Shown: positions 21,301 through 31,672 of the stretch, piece by piece
How the letters are laid out: every line of letters starts with the position of its first letter
How positions within the stretch are numbered: the first letter of the stretch is position 1
DNA from: Callipepla californica brunnescens
Lineage: Eukaryota > Chordata > Aves > Galliformes > Odontophoridae
NCBI GenBank assembly: GCA_023055505.1
Contig: JALIRH010000118.1
Span: forward strand, 558,001-622,000
Direction: 5' to 3'
DNA length: 64,000 nt
Translations under genes and position numbers: made by a program
The notes under the pieces: model-generated
Told to the model about the DNA's origin: nothing
Database searches by the model: none
What the model saw: only the letters and a program-made list of their open reading frames with translations

Positions 21301-24300
21301 TGCCCTGCCCTGCCTTCCCATGCCTTGCCCTGCCCTGCCTTCCCATGCCTTGCCCTGCCCTGCTATGCCCTGCGTTGCACTGCCCTGCCCTGCCCTGCTT
21401 GGCCATGCCTTGCCTTGCCCTGTTCTGCCATGCCTTACCGTGCCTTGCCCTGCCTTAACTTTTCCTGCCCTGCCCTGCGCTGTTCTGCCCTGCCTTACCC
21501 TGCCCTCCGTTGCCCTGCCTTGCCCTGCCCTGCTTCCCCTTGCCCTGCCCTGCCCTTCTCTGCCTTGCCCTGCCCTGCTTTGCATGCCTTACCATGCTTC
21601 ACTTTGCCCTGCCTTTCCTTGCACTATCTTTGCCTTGCCTTGCTTGGCCCTGCCTGGCCCTGCCCCGCCCTGTACTACCCTGCCCCACCCTGTCCTGACT
21701 TGCCCTGCCTTCCCTGCTCCGCCCTGCATTGCACTTCACTGCATTGTCTTGCCTTGCCCTGCCAAGCCCTTCCCAGCCCAGCCTTGCCCTGATTTTCCTT
21801 GCCTTGCCCTGCCCGGTTGTGCCCTGCCCTGCTTTGCCCTGCCTTCCCCTTCCCTGCATTGTATTAATTGCCTTGCCCTGCTTTGCCTTCCGCTAACCTG
21901 CCCTGACCTGCCTTTCCCTGCCCTACCCTGCTCTGACCCGACTTCCCTGCCTTTCCTTGCCTTACCTTGCCTTGCCCTGCCCTATCCTGACTTCCCCTGC
22001 CCTGCCTTGTCTTCCTTACCTTGCTTGCCCCACCCTGACCTGCCTTGCTCTGACCCACCCTGCCTTGTCTTCTATTCCTTGCCCTACCTTCCCCTGCCCT
22101 GCCTATCCTTCCCTTGCCCTGCCTTGTTCAGACGTAACTTGCCCTGCCAAGCCCCGCCTTACCCTGCCCTGCCCTGCCTTGCCTTCCCTTGACCTGCCCT
22201 GCCCTGACTTGCCCTGCCTTGCTTTGCATGCCTTGCCCTGCCCTGCCCTGCCTTCCCTTGCCTTGCCCTGCCCTGCCTTCCTTTGCCCTGCCTTGCCCTG
22301 CCTTCCCTTGCCCTGCCCTGCCTTTCCCTGCCCGAACCTGTTCTGCCTTGCCCTGCTTTGCATTGCATACCTTGCCCTGCCCTGCTTTGCCATGCCTTAC
22401 CTTGCCCTGCCCTTCCCTGCCCTGCCTTCCCTTGCCCTGCCCTACCCTTTTCTGCTCTGTCTTGCCTTGCCTTGCCCTGAACTATCTTTGCCTTGCCCTG
22501 CTTGGCCCTGGCTGACCCTGCCCGGTGCTGCACTACCCTGCCCCACCCTGTCGTGCTTGGCCCTGCCTTCCCTGCTCCGACATACCCTGCCCTGCACTGC
22601 CCTGCATTGCCCTGCCTTACCTTGCCCTGCCTTGCCCTGCCGTCCCTTGCCCTGCCCTGCCCTGCCTTGCCCTGCCCTGCCGTCCCTTGCCGTACCCAGC
22701 CCTACCTTCCCTTGCCCTTCACTTCCCTGCCTTCCGACGCCCTGCCCTGTCCTGCCTTCCCTTGCTTTGCCCTGCCCTGCCCTGCCTTGCCCTGCAGTAT
22801 CTTTGCCTTGCCCTGCTTGGCCCTGCCTGGCTCTGCCCCGCCCTGTACTACCCTGCCCCACCCTGTCCTGCCTTCCCTTGCCTTCCCTGCTCAGCCCTGC
22901 CCTTCACTTCACTGCATTGCCTTGCCTTGCCCTGCGAAGCCCTGCACAGCCCTGCCTTGCCCTGACTTTCCTTGCCTTGCCCTGCCTGGCTGTGCCGTGC
23001 CCTGCCCTGTTTTGCCCTGCCTTCCCCTACCCTGCCGTGTATTCCTTGCCTTGCCCTGCCCTGATCTGCCCTGCCCCGCCCTGCCCTGCCTTGCTTTGCT
23101 CTGCCTTCCCCTTGACCTGCCCTGCCTTGCCTTCCCTTGTCCTGCCCTTCCGTCCCTTGCCCTGCCCTGCCCTGTTCTGCCCTGACTTTCCTTGCCTTGC
23201 CATGCCCGGCTGTGCCCTGCCCTGCTTTGCCCTGCCCTGATCTGCCCTGCCACGCCCTGCCCTGCCTTTCTTTGCTCTGCCTTCCCATTGACCTGTCCTG
23301 CCTTCCCTTCCCCTGCCCTGCCCTATTTTCCCCTGCCCTGCCCTGTGTTCCTTGCCTTGCCCTGCTTCACCCTGCTTGGTCTTCCACTAACCTGCCCTGA
23401 CCTGCCTTTCCCTGCCCTACCTTGTTCTGACCCACGTTCCCTGCCCTGCCCTGCCCTATTGTGACTTCCCCTGCCCTACCCTATCGTGACTTCCCCTGCC
23501 CTGCCTTGTCTTCCTTACTATGCCCTGCCTTGCCCTGACCTGCCTTACCTTGCCCTGCCCTGCCCTGCCTTCCCTTGCCCTGCCCTGCCTTCCCATGCCC
23601 TGCCCTGCCTTCCCATGCCCTTCCCTGCTTTTCCTTGCCCTGCCCTGCCTTCCTTTGCCCTGCCCTGCCCTGCCTTCCCTTGCCCTGCCCTGCCCTGCCT
23701 TCCCATGCCTTGCCCTGCCCTGCCTTCCCATGCCTTGCCCTGCCCTGCTATGCCCTGCGTTGCACTGCCCTGCCCTGCCCTGCTTGGCCATGCCTTGCCT
23801 TGCCCTGTTCTGCCATGCCTTACCGTGCCTTGCCCTGCCTTAACTTTTCCTGCCCTGCCCTGCGCTGTTCTGCCCTGCCTTACCCTGCCCTCCGTTGCCC
23901 TGCCTTGCCCTGCCCTGCTTCCCCTTGCCCTGCCCTGCCCTTCTCTGCCTTGCCCTGCCCTGCTTTGCATGCCTTACCATGCTTCACTTTGCCCTGCCTT
24001 TCCTTGCACTATCTTTGCCTTGCCTTGCTTGGCCCTGCCTGGCCCTGCCCCGCCCTGTACTACCCTGCCCCACCCTGTCCTGACTTGCCCTGCCTTCCCT
24101 GCTCCGCCCTGCATTGCACTTCACTGCATTGTCTTGCCTTGCCCTGCCAAGCCCTTCCCAGCCCAGCCTTGCCCTGATTTTCCTTGCCTTGCCCTGCCCG
24201 GTTGTGCCCTGCCCTGCTTTGCCCTGCCTTCCCCTTCCCTGCATTGTATTAATTGCCTTGCCCTGCTTTGCCTTCCGCTAACCTGCCCTGACCTGCCTTT

Positions 24301-25560
24301 CCCTGCCCTACCCTGCTCTGACCCGACTTCCCTGCCTTTCCTTGCCTTACCTTGCCTTGCCCTGCCCTATCCTGACTTCCCCTGCCCTGCCTTGTCTTCC
24401 TTACCTTGCTTGCCCCACCCTGACCTGCCTTGCTCTGACCCACCCTGCCTTGTCTTCTATTCCTTGCCCTACCTTCCCCTGCCCTGCCTATCCTTCCCTT
24501 GCCCTGCCTTGTTCAGACGTAACTTGCCCTGCCAAGCCCCGCCTTACCCTGCCCTGCCCTGCCTTGCCTTCCCTTGACCTGCCCTGCCCTGACTTGCCCT
24601 GCCTTGCTTTGCATGCCTTGCCCTGCCCTGCCCTGCCTTCCCTTGCCTTGCCCTGCCCTGCCTTCCTTTGCCCTGCCTTGCCCTGCCTTCCCTTGCCCTG
24701 CCCTGCCTTTCCCTGCCCGAACCTGTTCTGCCTTGCCCTGCTTTGCATTGCATACCTTGCCCTGCCCTGCTTTGCCATGCCTTACCTTGCCCTGCCCTTC
24801 CCTGCCCTGCCTTCCCTTGCCCTGCCCTACCCTTTTCTGCTCTGTCTTGCCTTGCCTTGCCCTGAACTATCTTTGCCTTGCCCTGCTTGGCCCTGGCTGA
24901 CCCTGCCCGGTGCTGCACTACCCTGCCCCACCCTGTCGTGCTTGGCCCTGCCTTCCCTGCTCCGACATACCCTGCCCTGCACTGCCCTGCATTGCCCTGC
25001 CTTACCTTGCCCTGCCTTGCCCTGCCGTCCCTTGCCCTGCCCTGCCCTGCCTTGCCCTGCCCTGCCGTCCCTTGCCGTACCCAGCCCTACCTTCCCTTGC
25101 CCTTCACTTCCCTGCCTTCCGACGCCCTGCCCTGTCCTGCCTTCCCTTGCTTTGCCCTGCCCTGCCCTGCCTTGCCCTGCAGTATCTTTGCCTTGCCCTG
25201 CTTGGCCCTGCCTGGCTCTGCCCCGCCCTGTACTACCCTGCCCCACCCTGTCCTGCCTTCCCTTGCCTTCCCTGCTCAGCCCTGCCCTTCACTTCACTGC
25301 ATTGCCTTGCCTTGCCCTGCGAAGCCCTGCACAGCCCTGCCTTGCCCTGACTTTCCTTGCCTTGCCCTGCCTGGCTGTGCCGTGCCCTGCCCTGTTTTGC
25401 CCTGCCTTCCCCTACCCTGCCGTGTATTCCTTGCCTTGCCCTGCCCTGATCTGCCCTGCCCCGCCCTGCCCTGCCTTGCTTTGCTCTGCCTTCCCCTTGA
25501 CCTGCCCTGCCTTGCCTTCCCTTGTCCTGCCCTTCCGTCCCTTGCCCTGCCCTGCCCTGC
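18350..25560. repeat. Higher-order repeat, 2,385-bp unit, three tandem copies
   Basis: Three head-to-tail copies: about 18350-20773 (2,424 bp, with 39 extra bases near 18736-18775), 20774-23158 and 23159-25543, plus a short start of a fourth to about 25560. Copies 2 and 3 look identical wherever I compared them, e.g. GGTTGTGCCCTGCC, TGTATTAATTGCC and TTCAGACGTAACTTGCC at constant 2,385-bp offsets. Such identity points to very recent unequal exchange or amplification, or to an assembly repeat. Confidence 0.9.
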
Positions 25561-28071
25561 TTTGCCATGCCTTACCTTGCCCTGTCCTTCCCTGCCCTGC
25601 CTTCCCTAGCCCTGCCCTGCCCCGCCCTGCTTTGCCCTGCCTTCCCCTACCCTGCTGTGTATTCCTTGCCTTGCCCTGCCCTGAACTGCCCTGCCCCGCC
25701 CTGCCCTGCCTTGCTTTGCTCTGCCTTGCCTTGACATGCCCTGCCTTGCTTTCCCCTGCCCTGCCCTATCTTCCCCTGCCCTGCCTTGTCTTCCTTTCCT
25801 TGCCTGACCCACCCTGACCTGCCTTGCTGTAACACGCCCTGCCTTGTCTTCCTTGCCTTTTCCTGCCTTGCCCTGCGCTGCCTATCCTTGCCTTGCCCTG
25901 CCTTGCTCTGCCTTACCTTGCCCTGCCAAGCCTTGCCTTACCCTCCCCGCCCTGCCTTGCCTTCCCTTGCCCTGCCCTACCCTGCCGTTCCTTGCCCTGC
26001 CCTACCCTGCCGTTCCTTGCCCTGCCCTGCCCTGCCTTGCCCTGCCCTGCTCGGCCCTGCCTAGCCCTGCTCTGCTTTGCATACCTTGCCCTGCCCTGCT
26101 TTGCCATTCCTTACCTTGCCCTGCCGTTCCCTGCGCTGCCTTCACTTTCACTGCCGTGCCCTACCCTGTTCTGCCCTGCCTTGCCCTGCACTATCTTTGC
26201 CTTGCCCTGCTTGGCCCTGCCTGACCCTTCCCCGTGCTGCACTACCATGCCCCACCCTGTCCTGCCTTGTCCTGCCTTGCTCTGCCTTCCCTGTTCCGAC
26301 CTGCACTGCCCTGCCCTGCCCTGCCATGCCTATCTTTGCCCTGCCGTGCCTTCCCTTGCCCTGCCCTGCCCTGCCGTGCCTTCCCTTGCCCTGCCCTGCC
26401 GTGCCTTCCCTTGCCCTGCCCTGCCCTGCCTTCCCTTGCCCTGCCCTGCCCTGCCTTCCCTTGCCCTGCCCTGCCTTGCCTTTCCCTGCCCTGCCCTGTT
26501 CTGCCTTGTCCTGCCCTGCTTTGCATTCCTTACCATTCTTTTCTTTGTCCTGCCTTCCCTTGCCCTGCCTTGCCCTGCCTTGCCCTGCCTATCCTGGCCT
26601 TGCCCTGCCTTGTTCTGCCTCACCTTGCCCTGCCAAGCCCCTCCTTACCCTTCACTACCATGCCTTGCCTTCCCTTGCCCTGCGCTGCCTTGCATTCCCT
26701 TCCCTTGCCCTGCCTTGCCTTCCCTTGCCCTGCCCTGCCTTGCCGTCCCTTGCCCTCCCCTGCCTTCCCTTGCCCTGCCTTGCCCTGCCTTGCCCTACAC
26801 TATCTTTGCCTTACCCTCCTTGGCAATGATTGACCCTGCCCCGCGCTGCACTACCCTGCCCCACCCTGTCCTGCCTTGCCCTGCCTTCCCTGCTCCGACC
26901 TGCCTTGCCCTGCACTGCCCTGCATTGCCCTGCCTTACATTGCCCTTCCCTGCCCTGCCCTGCCTTCTCTAGCCCTGCCCTGCCCCGCCCTGCTTTGCCC
27001 TGCCTTCCCCTACCCTGCTCTGTATTCCTTGCCTTGCCCTGCCCTGATCTGCCCTGCCCCGCCCTGCCCTGCCTTTCTTTGCTCTGCCTTGCCTTGACCT
27101 GCCCTGCCTTGCCTTCCCCTGCCCTGCCCTATTTTCCCCTGCCCTGCCTTGTCTTCCTTGCCTTGCCCTGCTTCACCCTGCTTTGCCTTCCCCTAACCTG
27201 CCCTGACCTGCCTTTCCCTGCCCTACCTTGCTCTGACCCGCCTTCCCTGCTTTTCCTTGCCTTACCATGCCTTGCCCTGCCCTGCCCTATCCTGACTTCC
27301 CCTGCCCTGTCTTGTCTTTCTTACCTTGCCTGCCCCACCCTGACCTGCCTTGCTCTGACCCGCCCTGTCTTGTCTTCCTTGACTTGCCCTGCCTTGCCTT
27401 CCCTTGCCCTGCCCTGCCTTGCCTTACCTTGCCCTGCCCTGCCTTGCCCTGCTCTGCTTAGCATGCCCTGCTCTGCCCTGCCTTGCCCTGCTCTGCCTTG
27501 TTCTTCCCTGCTTTGCATACCTTGCCCTGCCTTGCTTTGCCATGCCTTGCCTTGCCCTACCCTGCCTTGCCCTGCCCTGCTTTCCCTTTCCTGCCCTGCC
27601 CTGCCTTGCCTTCCCTTGCCCTGCTCTGCCCTGCTCTGCCTTGCCCTGCCCTGCTTTGCATGCCTTCCCTTGCCCTACTCTGCCCTACCCTGCCTTGCCC
27701 TGCCCTGCTTTGCATGCCTTCCCTTGCCTTGCCCTACCCTGCCTTGCCCTGCCCTGCTTTCCCTTTCCTGCCCTGCCCTGCCTTCCCTTGCTCTGCCCTG
27801 CCCTGCCTTCCCTTCCCCTGCTCTGCCCAGCTCTGCCTTGCCCTGCCCTGCTTTGCATGCCTTCCCTTGCCCTGCCCTGCCCTGCCTTGCCTTCCCTTGC
27901 CCTGCTCTGCCCTGCCCTGCCCTGCTTTGCATGCCTTCCCTTCCCTGCCCTGCCCTGCCTTGCCTTCCCTTGCACTGCTCTGCCCTGCTCTGCCTTGCCC
28001 TTCCCTGCTTTGCATGCCTTCCCTTGCCCTGCCCTGCCCTGCCTTGCCCTGCACTATCTTTGCCTTGCCCT
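25561..28071. repeat. Pentamer satellite block left of ERV-c
   Basis: Satellite that departs from the 2,385-bp unit after about 25560. Within 27590-28030 a sub-unit ending in CTTTGCATGCCTTCCCTTGCCC recurs every 60-120 bp. The block ends GCCCT at 28067-28071, directly against the ERV-c LTR. Confidence 0.9.
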
Positions 28072-28599
28072 TGTCAGGGGTTTTTGAGCTGGTTCGGCCC
28101 GGCCCCGCAACAACCACGGAAGGAGACCCACAGGCCCACACCCCGGACAGGGGGAAGGGGGAAAGGGAAAAAAGGAAATAAGCCCCAAAATAAAACAGCG
28201 GCAACGATCTGAGGGGGAAAAGCTAATTTACTAAATAAGATATCAGGAAGTTAATAACACAATATAATGCAATACAATTTGGAATTAAGCCTAATGAATC
28301 AAACAAAACGAGTGTGAGAGAGAGAGAGAGAGAGTGAGTGCCCGATAAACTGAAGGCCTAACGCTAACGCTGAAGGCGGATGGCAGCGAGCACCCACTCC
28401 TAAGTGATCCTAGAGGAAAGAGAGAGAACGTCCTGTGACCGCAGAGAGTTTTTATCTGTTCCCTCTGAGCGGAAAACACGTGAAAAAAATACAAAGCATT
28501 GCAAAGTCCTCTGGGGAATGTAGTTCTCCCTGACTCAGAATGCACTACATGATGACATGATGTGGAATACCAGTACCAAAAAATCATAAAAGCACGACA
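28072..28599 (-). repeat. ERV-c 3' LTR (528 bp)
   Basis: Starts TGTCGTGC (28599) and ends CCCCTGACA (28072) on the - strand. It matches the 5' LTR along its length, with a longer GA dinucleotide run at 28314-28334. Confidence 0.93.
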
Positions 28600-28610
28600 T
28601 TCCACCCCTT
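28600..28610 (-). other. ERV-c polypurine tract
   Basis: AAGGGGTGGAA on the - strand, directly before the 3' LTR start, where the plus-strand primer tract of retroviruses lies. The pol stop is only about 100 bases upstream, which leaves no room for env. Confidence 0.8.
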
Positions 28611-28709
28611 ATTCCACATCACTATATCATGCTTGATACATACAGAAGAACAAGGATTAACATGCATTAGATACACGCACACAATATATATACAAGTATA
28701 TTCATAGAA

Positions 28710-29864
28710 TTACTGAGGGCGGTCTCCAGATATCAAATTCCCTTGTGGTATACATTGAACATCCCCATTCTTCTGCATCACCCACCAAGTGGATCCAGGT
28801 CCCTGAGCAAAGACAGTTCCACGGAGAGGTTTGCCCTTTCCAGAAGCTGCAAGTACCCAAACTGCTTTGCCTAACATGTTCTTTACATGTACTGCAGGGA
28901 CCTTATGTCCCTCTACAGTAGGCAGAGAGCTGGATTGGGCAGGACCATTGCGATTGATGGATCCTCGGGTGTTGACCAACCAGGTGGCTTCTGACAAATT
29001 TTTCTCCCAGTGCTTAAATGTTCCACCACCCATTGCGTTCAACATTGTTTTTAACAATCCATTGTACCTTTCAATTTTACCAGAAGCTGGTGCATGATAG
29101 GGGATATGATAAATCCACTCAATGTCATGATCATTGGCCCAAGTATCTACAAGAGAATTTTTAAAATGACTTCCATTATCAGACTCAATTCTTTCTGGAG
29201 TACCATGTCGCCATAGGACTTGTTTCTCCAGACCTAGAATGGTGTTTCGGGCGGTAGCATGGGGTACTGTGTATGTTTCAAGCCACCCTGTGGTTGCCTC
29301 CACCATGGTGAGCACATAACGCTTACCACTGCGAGATCGTGGCAAGGTGATATAATCAACCTGCCACGCCTCCCCATATTTATATTTTTGCCATCGCCCT
29401 TCCTCCCAAAGAGGTTTCATCCTCTTGGCTTGTTTAATTGCGGCGCATGTATCACAGTCATGGATCACCTGTGCGATGGCATCCATAGTTAAGTCCACCC
29501 CTCGGTCTCTAGCCCACTTATAGGTCGCGTCCCTTCCTTGATGGCCTGAGCTCTCATGGGCCCATCGAGCTACAAATAATTCACTCTTATGTTGCCAGTC
29601 CAAGTCTACTTGAGTCACCTTAACTTTGGTAGCTCGATCTACCTGGTGGTTGTTTTGTTGTTCTTCAGTTGCCCGGCTCGTAGGAACATGAGCATCTACA
29701 TGGCGCACCTTTACAACCATGTTCTTTATTTGGGCAGCAATATCTTTCCACAGTTCAGCGGCCCAAATAGGTTTACCCTTCCGTTGCCAACCATTTTGTT
29801 CCCACTGCTGTAACCACCCCCATAAAGCATTCGCCACCATCCATATACCTGCTGATTCCTCTGT
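28710..29864 (-). CDS. pol: ERV-c pol remnant: RNase H end plus complete integrase
   Basis: Open frame with no internal stop. It starts in late RNase H (GIWMVANALWGWLQQW, then VRHVDAHVP). Integrase follows: an HHCC zinc-binding domain spaced H-x4-H-x28-C-x2-C (AHESSGH to CDTC), a catalytic core with the first Asp in WQVDYI (29355-29357), the second in ESDNGSHF (29178-29180) and Glu in GKIERYNG (29070-29072), giving the exact D-x35-E spacing, and a C-terminal domain with a Trp-rich stretch. It ends ISGDRPQ and TGA/TAA-type termination about 110 bases before the LTR. It has no start of its own. Gag runs in another frame, so expression would need a frame change. All catalytic residues are present. 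Confidence 0.92.
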   Translation of the reverse strand, partial: TEESAGIWMVANALWGWLQQWEQNGWQRKGKPIWAAELWKDIAAQIKNMVVKVRHVDAHVPTSRATEEQQNNHQVDRATKVKVTQVDLDWQHKSELFVARWAHESSGHQGRDATYKWARDRGVDLTMDAIAQVIHDCDTCAAIKQAKRMKPLWEEGRWQKYKYGEAWQVDYITLPRSRSGKRYVLTMVEATTGWLETYTVPHATARNTILGLEKQVLWRHGTPERIESDNGSHFKNSLVDTWANDHDIEWIYHIPYHAPASGKIERYNGLLKTMLNAMGGGTFKHWEKNLSEATWLVNTRGSINRNGPAQSSSLPTVEGHKVPAVHVKNMLGKAVWVLAASGKGKPLRGTVFAQGPGSTWWVMQKNGDVQCIPQGNLISGDRPQ

Positions 29865-30918
29865 TGACAGCCGGATCTCGGGCAATGTTTCCTAGTTGGC
29901 GAGCTTCGTTACTATCAAGGGACACACTGTTGGCCCCGTTGTCCCAACACCGAAGCAACCAAGTGACAATACTCTCATCCGGATGTCGAACAAACTCCTT
30001 TCTTGAGCCTTGGATCTCAGACATTTTCATGGGCCGACGAAACGTCGTAACTTTAACTTTCTCTTCACCTTCATCATCACTTTCTTCTCCATGTCTCTCA
30101 CTTTTCTTTGTTGCCTTTCTCGATGGTGGTGGGGTTGTGGCCACCCCCTCACCTATATCTTCCTCTTCTTTCGGCACCTCTTCTTTGCGTTCTAGGCGCG
30201 AGGACACACGTTTCCATATCTTGCCTTCCACAGGGGCAACGGACTTTGATACTGGTGCTTCCTTTGGCTGGTCAAGTGTGACTGGGAGGTTTTCCTCTTT
30301 GGTTTGGGCCTCAGTTTGGACACTCTCTCTCTTCATAATAGTATATAAACCTCGGTAAGCATAAGCCAAGCCCCAAATAAGCTGTTCCACCTCAGATCTT
30401 TCTGAGCCGCAACACCCTTTACTCAGATACAGGCCTAGCTCCTCAGGATCCTGCAATTGTTCAGGAGAAAAATCCCATGACACCGGGTGTCCCCATGCTT
30501 CTAATTTCTTTCCTAAAACTCTCCACTCTCCCTGCCATTCAACATTCTCTGTTTCTGGGAGAAGCTTCCTGCACATGATGTAAAGTGCTACTACGTGCAC
30601 GAGGACTAATATCCCAATTATTAACATCATCCCTAAGCTGTGATCTTGAAAATTCATAAAAAACTGAGAGGGGAACCTGGATACCCTTTCAAACATCACA
30701 TGGTTCGTTAACATGCTATCGTTTGTTCCATTAGCTGGGGTGCCCTGGGATCTGGCAGGTGCCTCTATCATTGCTTTTAATTTATCATATAGGGACCAGA
30801 CCCAATGGAACAGAATGGCAAACTTAACCAAGTTCCAGTACGTTTTGAGCATTAAGAGGGAAAAAGTGGTGAAGTACAATCCCTGTAAGGGCAGTTTTAA
30901 CAGAAACAGAAAAGACAT
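29851..30918 (-). CDS. gag: ERV-c Gag, C-terminally truncated
   Basis: ATG at 30918, after a short A-rich run (as in ERV-e). It has two hydrophobic segments, about residues 3-40 and 95-116 (MMLIIGILVLVHVVALYIMC), with a polar NGTN-containing stretch between them. Then come WQGEWRVLGKKLEAWG, WGLAYAYRG, a charged linker with a short proline run, and the capsid motif TWLLRCWDNGANSV. Homology ends at NRGIS (codon ending 29851). The frame then reads 25 out-of-frame pol codons and stops at 29773. The rest of gag, protease and RT are deleted. The two hydrophobic segments suggest insertion in a membrane, which is an inference from composition. Confidence 0.85.
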
Positions 30919-31126
30919 TTTTATTATTATTATTTTTTTCTCTTGTACTAAAACAATCTGGCAGTACCCAAAAGAAGTTTACAGATATCCCAAAACAACT
31001 GGCAGTACGCCTGGACTTCAAGGTCGTGTTTTGCTGTACAGCACTTGTAGTACAGATAAGCTTGTTAACAACAGACAGAGATTCACTCTAAAAGTTTGTC
31101 TCTGCCCGGCTAAGGCAGCTGGTCGT
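30919..31126 (-). other. ERV-c leader between PBS and gag
   Basis: About 208 bases of untranslated leader. It starts with CAGCTGCCTTAGCCGGGCAG and ends in an A/T-rich run (AGAAAAAAATAATAATAATA) directly before the gag ATG. The equivalent stretch in ERV-e (54819-55012) is clearly homologous. It would hold the packaging signal if the family follows retroviral rules. Confidence 0.6.
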
Positions 31127-31144
31127 GCCCCACGTTGGGCGCCA
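31127..31144 (-). other. ERV-c primer binding site, tRNA-Lys1,2 type
   Basis: TGGCGCCCAACGTGGGGC on the - strand, four bases after the 5' LTR end. This is the known complement of the 3' end of tRNA-Lys1,2, the primer used by spumaviruses and some betaretroviruses and lentiviruses. Confidence 0.88.
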
Positions 31145-31148
31145 AAAA

Positions 31149-31672
31149 TGTCAGGGGTTTGTAAGCTGGTTCGGCCCGGCCCCACAACAACCGAGGAAGG
31201 AGACCAAAAGGCCCACACCCCGGACAAGGGGAAGGGGGAAAGGGAAAAAAGGAAATAAGCCCCAAAACAAAACAGCGGCAACGATCTGAGGGGGAAAAGC
31301 TAATTTACTAAATAAGACATCAGGAAGTAAATAACACAATATAATGCAATACGATTAGGAATTAAGCCTAATGAATCAAACAAAACGAGTGAGAGAGAGA
31401 GAAATAGTGAGTGCTCAATAAACTGAAGGCCTAACGCTAACGCTGAAGGCGGATGGCAGCGAGCACCCACTCCTAAGTGATCCTAGAGGAAAGAGAGAGA
31501 ACGTCCCGTGACCGCAGAGAGTTTTTATCTGTTCCCTCTGAACGGAAAACACGTGAAAAAAATACAAAGCATTGCAAAGTCCTCTGGGGAATGTAGTTCT
31601 CCCTGACTCAGAATGCACTACATGATGCCATGATGTGGAATACCAGTACCGAAAAATCATAAAACCATGACA
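31149..31672 (-). repeat. ERV-c 5' LTR (524 bp)
   Basis: Starts TGTCATGG (31672) and ends CCCCTGACA (31149) on the - strand, with perfect 5-base inverted termini TGTCA/TGACA. It is 4-5% different from the 3' LTR by hand count. The ERV-e LTR is related but shorter. Confidence 0.93.

Larger units (their letters stand above)
28072..31672 (-). mobile_element. ERV-c: LTR-to-LTR provirus with internal gag-pol deletion
   Basis: On the - strand: 5' LTR (31672-31149), PBS, leader, gag N-terminal two thirds, a deletion junction, the end of RNase H, complete integrase, a short 3' tail, PPT and 3' LTR (28599-28072). Both ends are flanked by GCCCT (28067-28071 and 31673-31677), matching a 5-bp target-site duplication; because the host satellite itself has a 5-bp period, this match is weak proof. 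The two LTRs differ at roughly 20-25 of about 515 aligned sites by hand count. There is no env and no dUTPase frame. Confidence 0.92.

Noticed and set aside
18350..25560. CRISPR-like or other direct-repeat array
   Set aside because: No constant repeat with unique spacers; all parts are pentamer variants, and the setting is a vertebrate satellite.
28611..28709. Possible env or accessory gene after integrase in ERV-c
   Set aside because: Only about 100 AT-rich bases with stops in all frames before the PPT.
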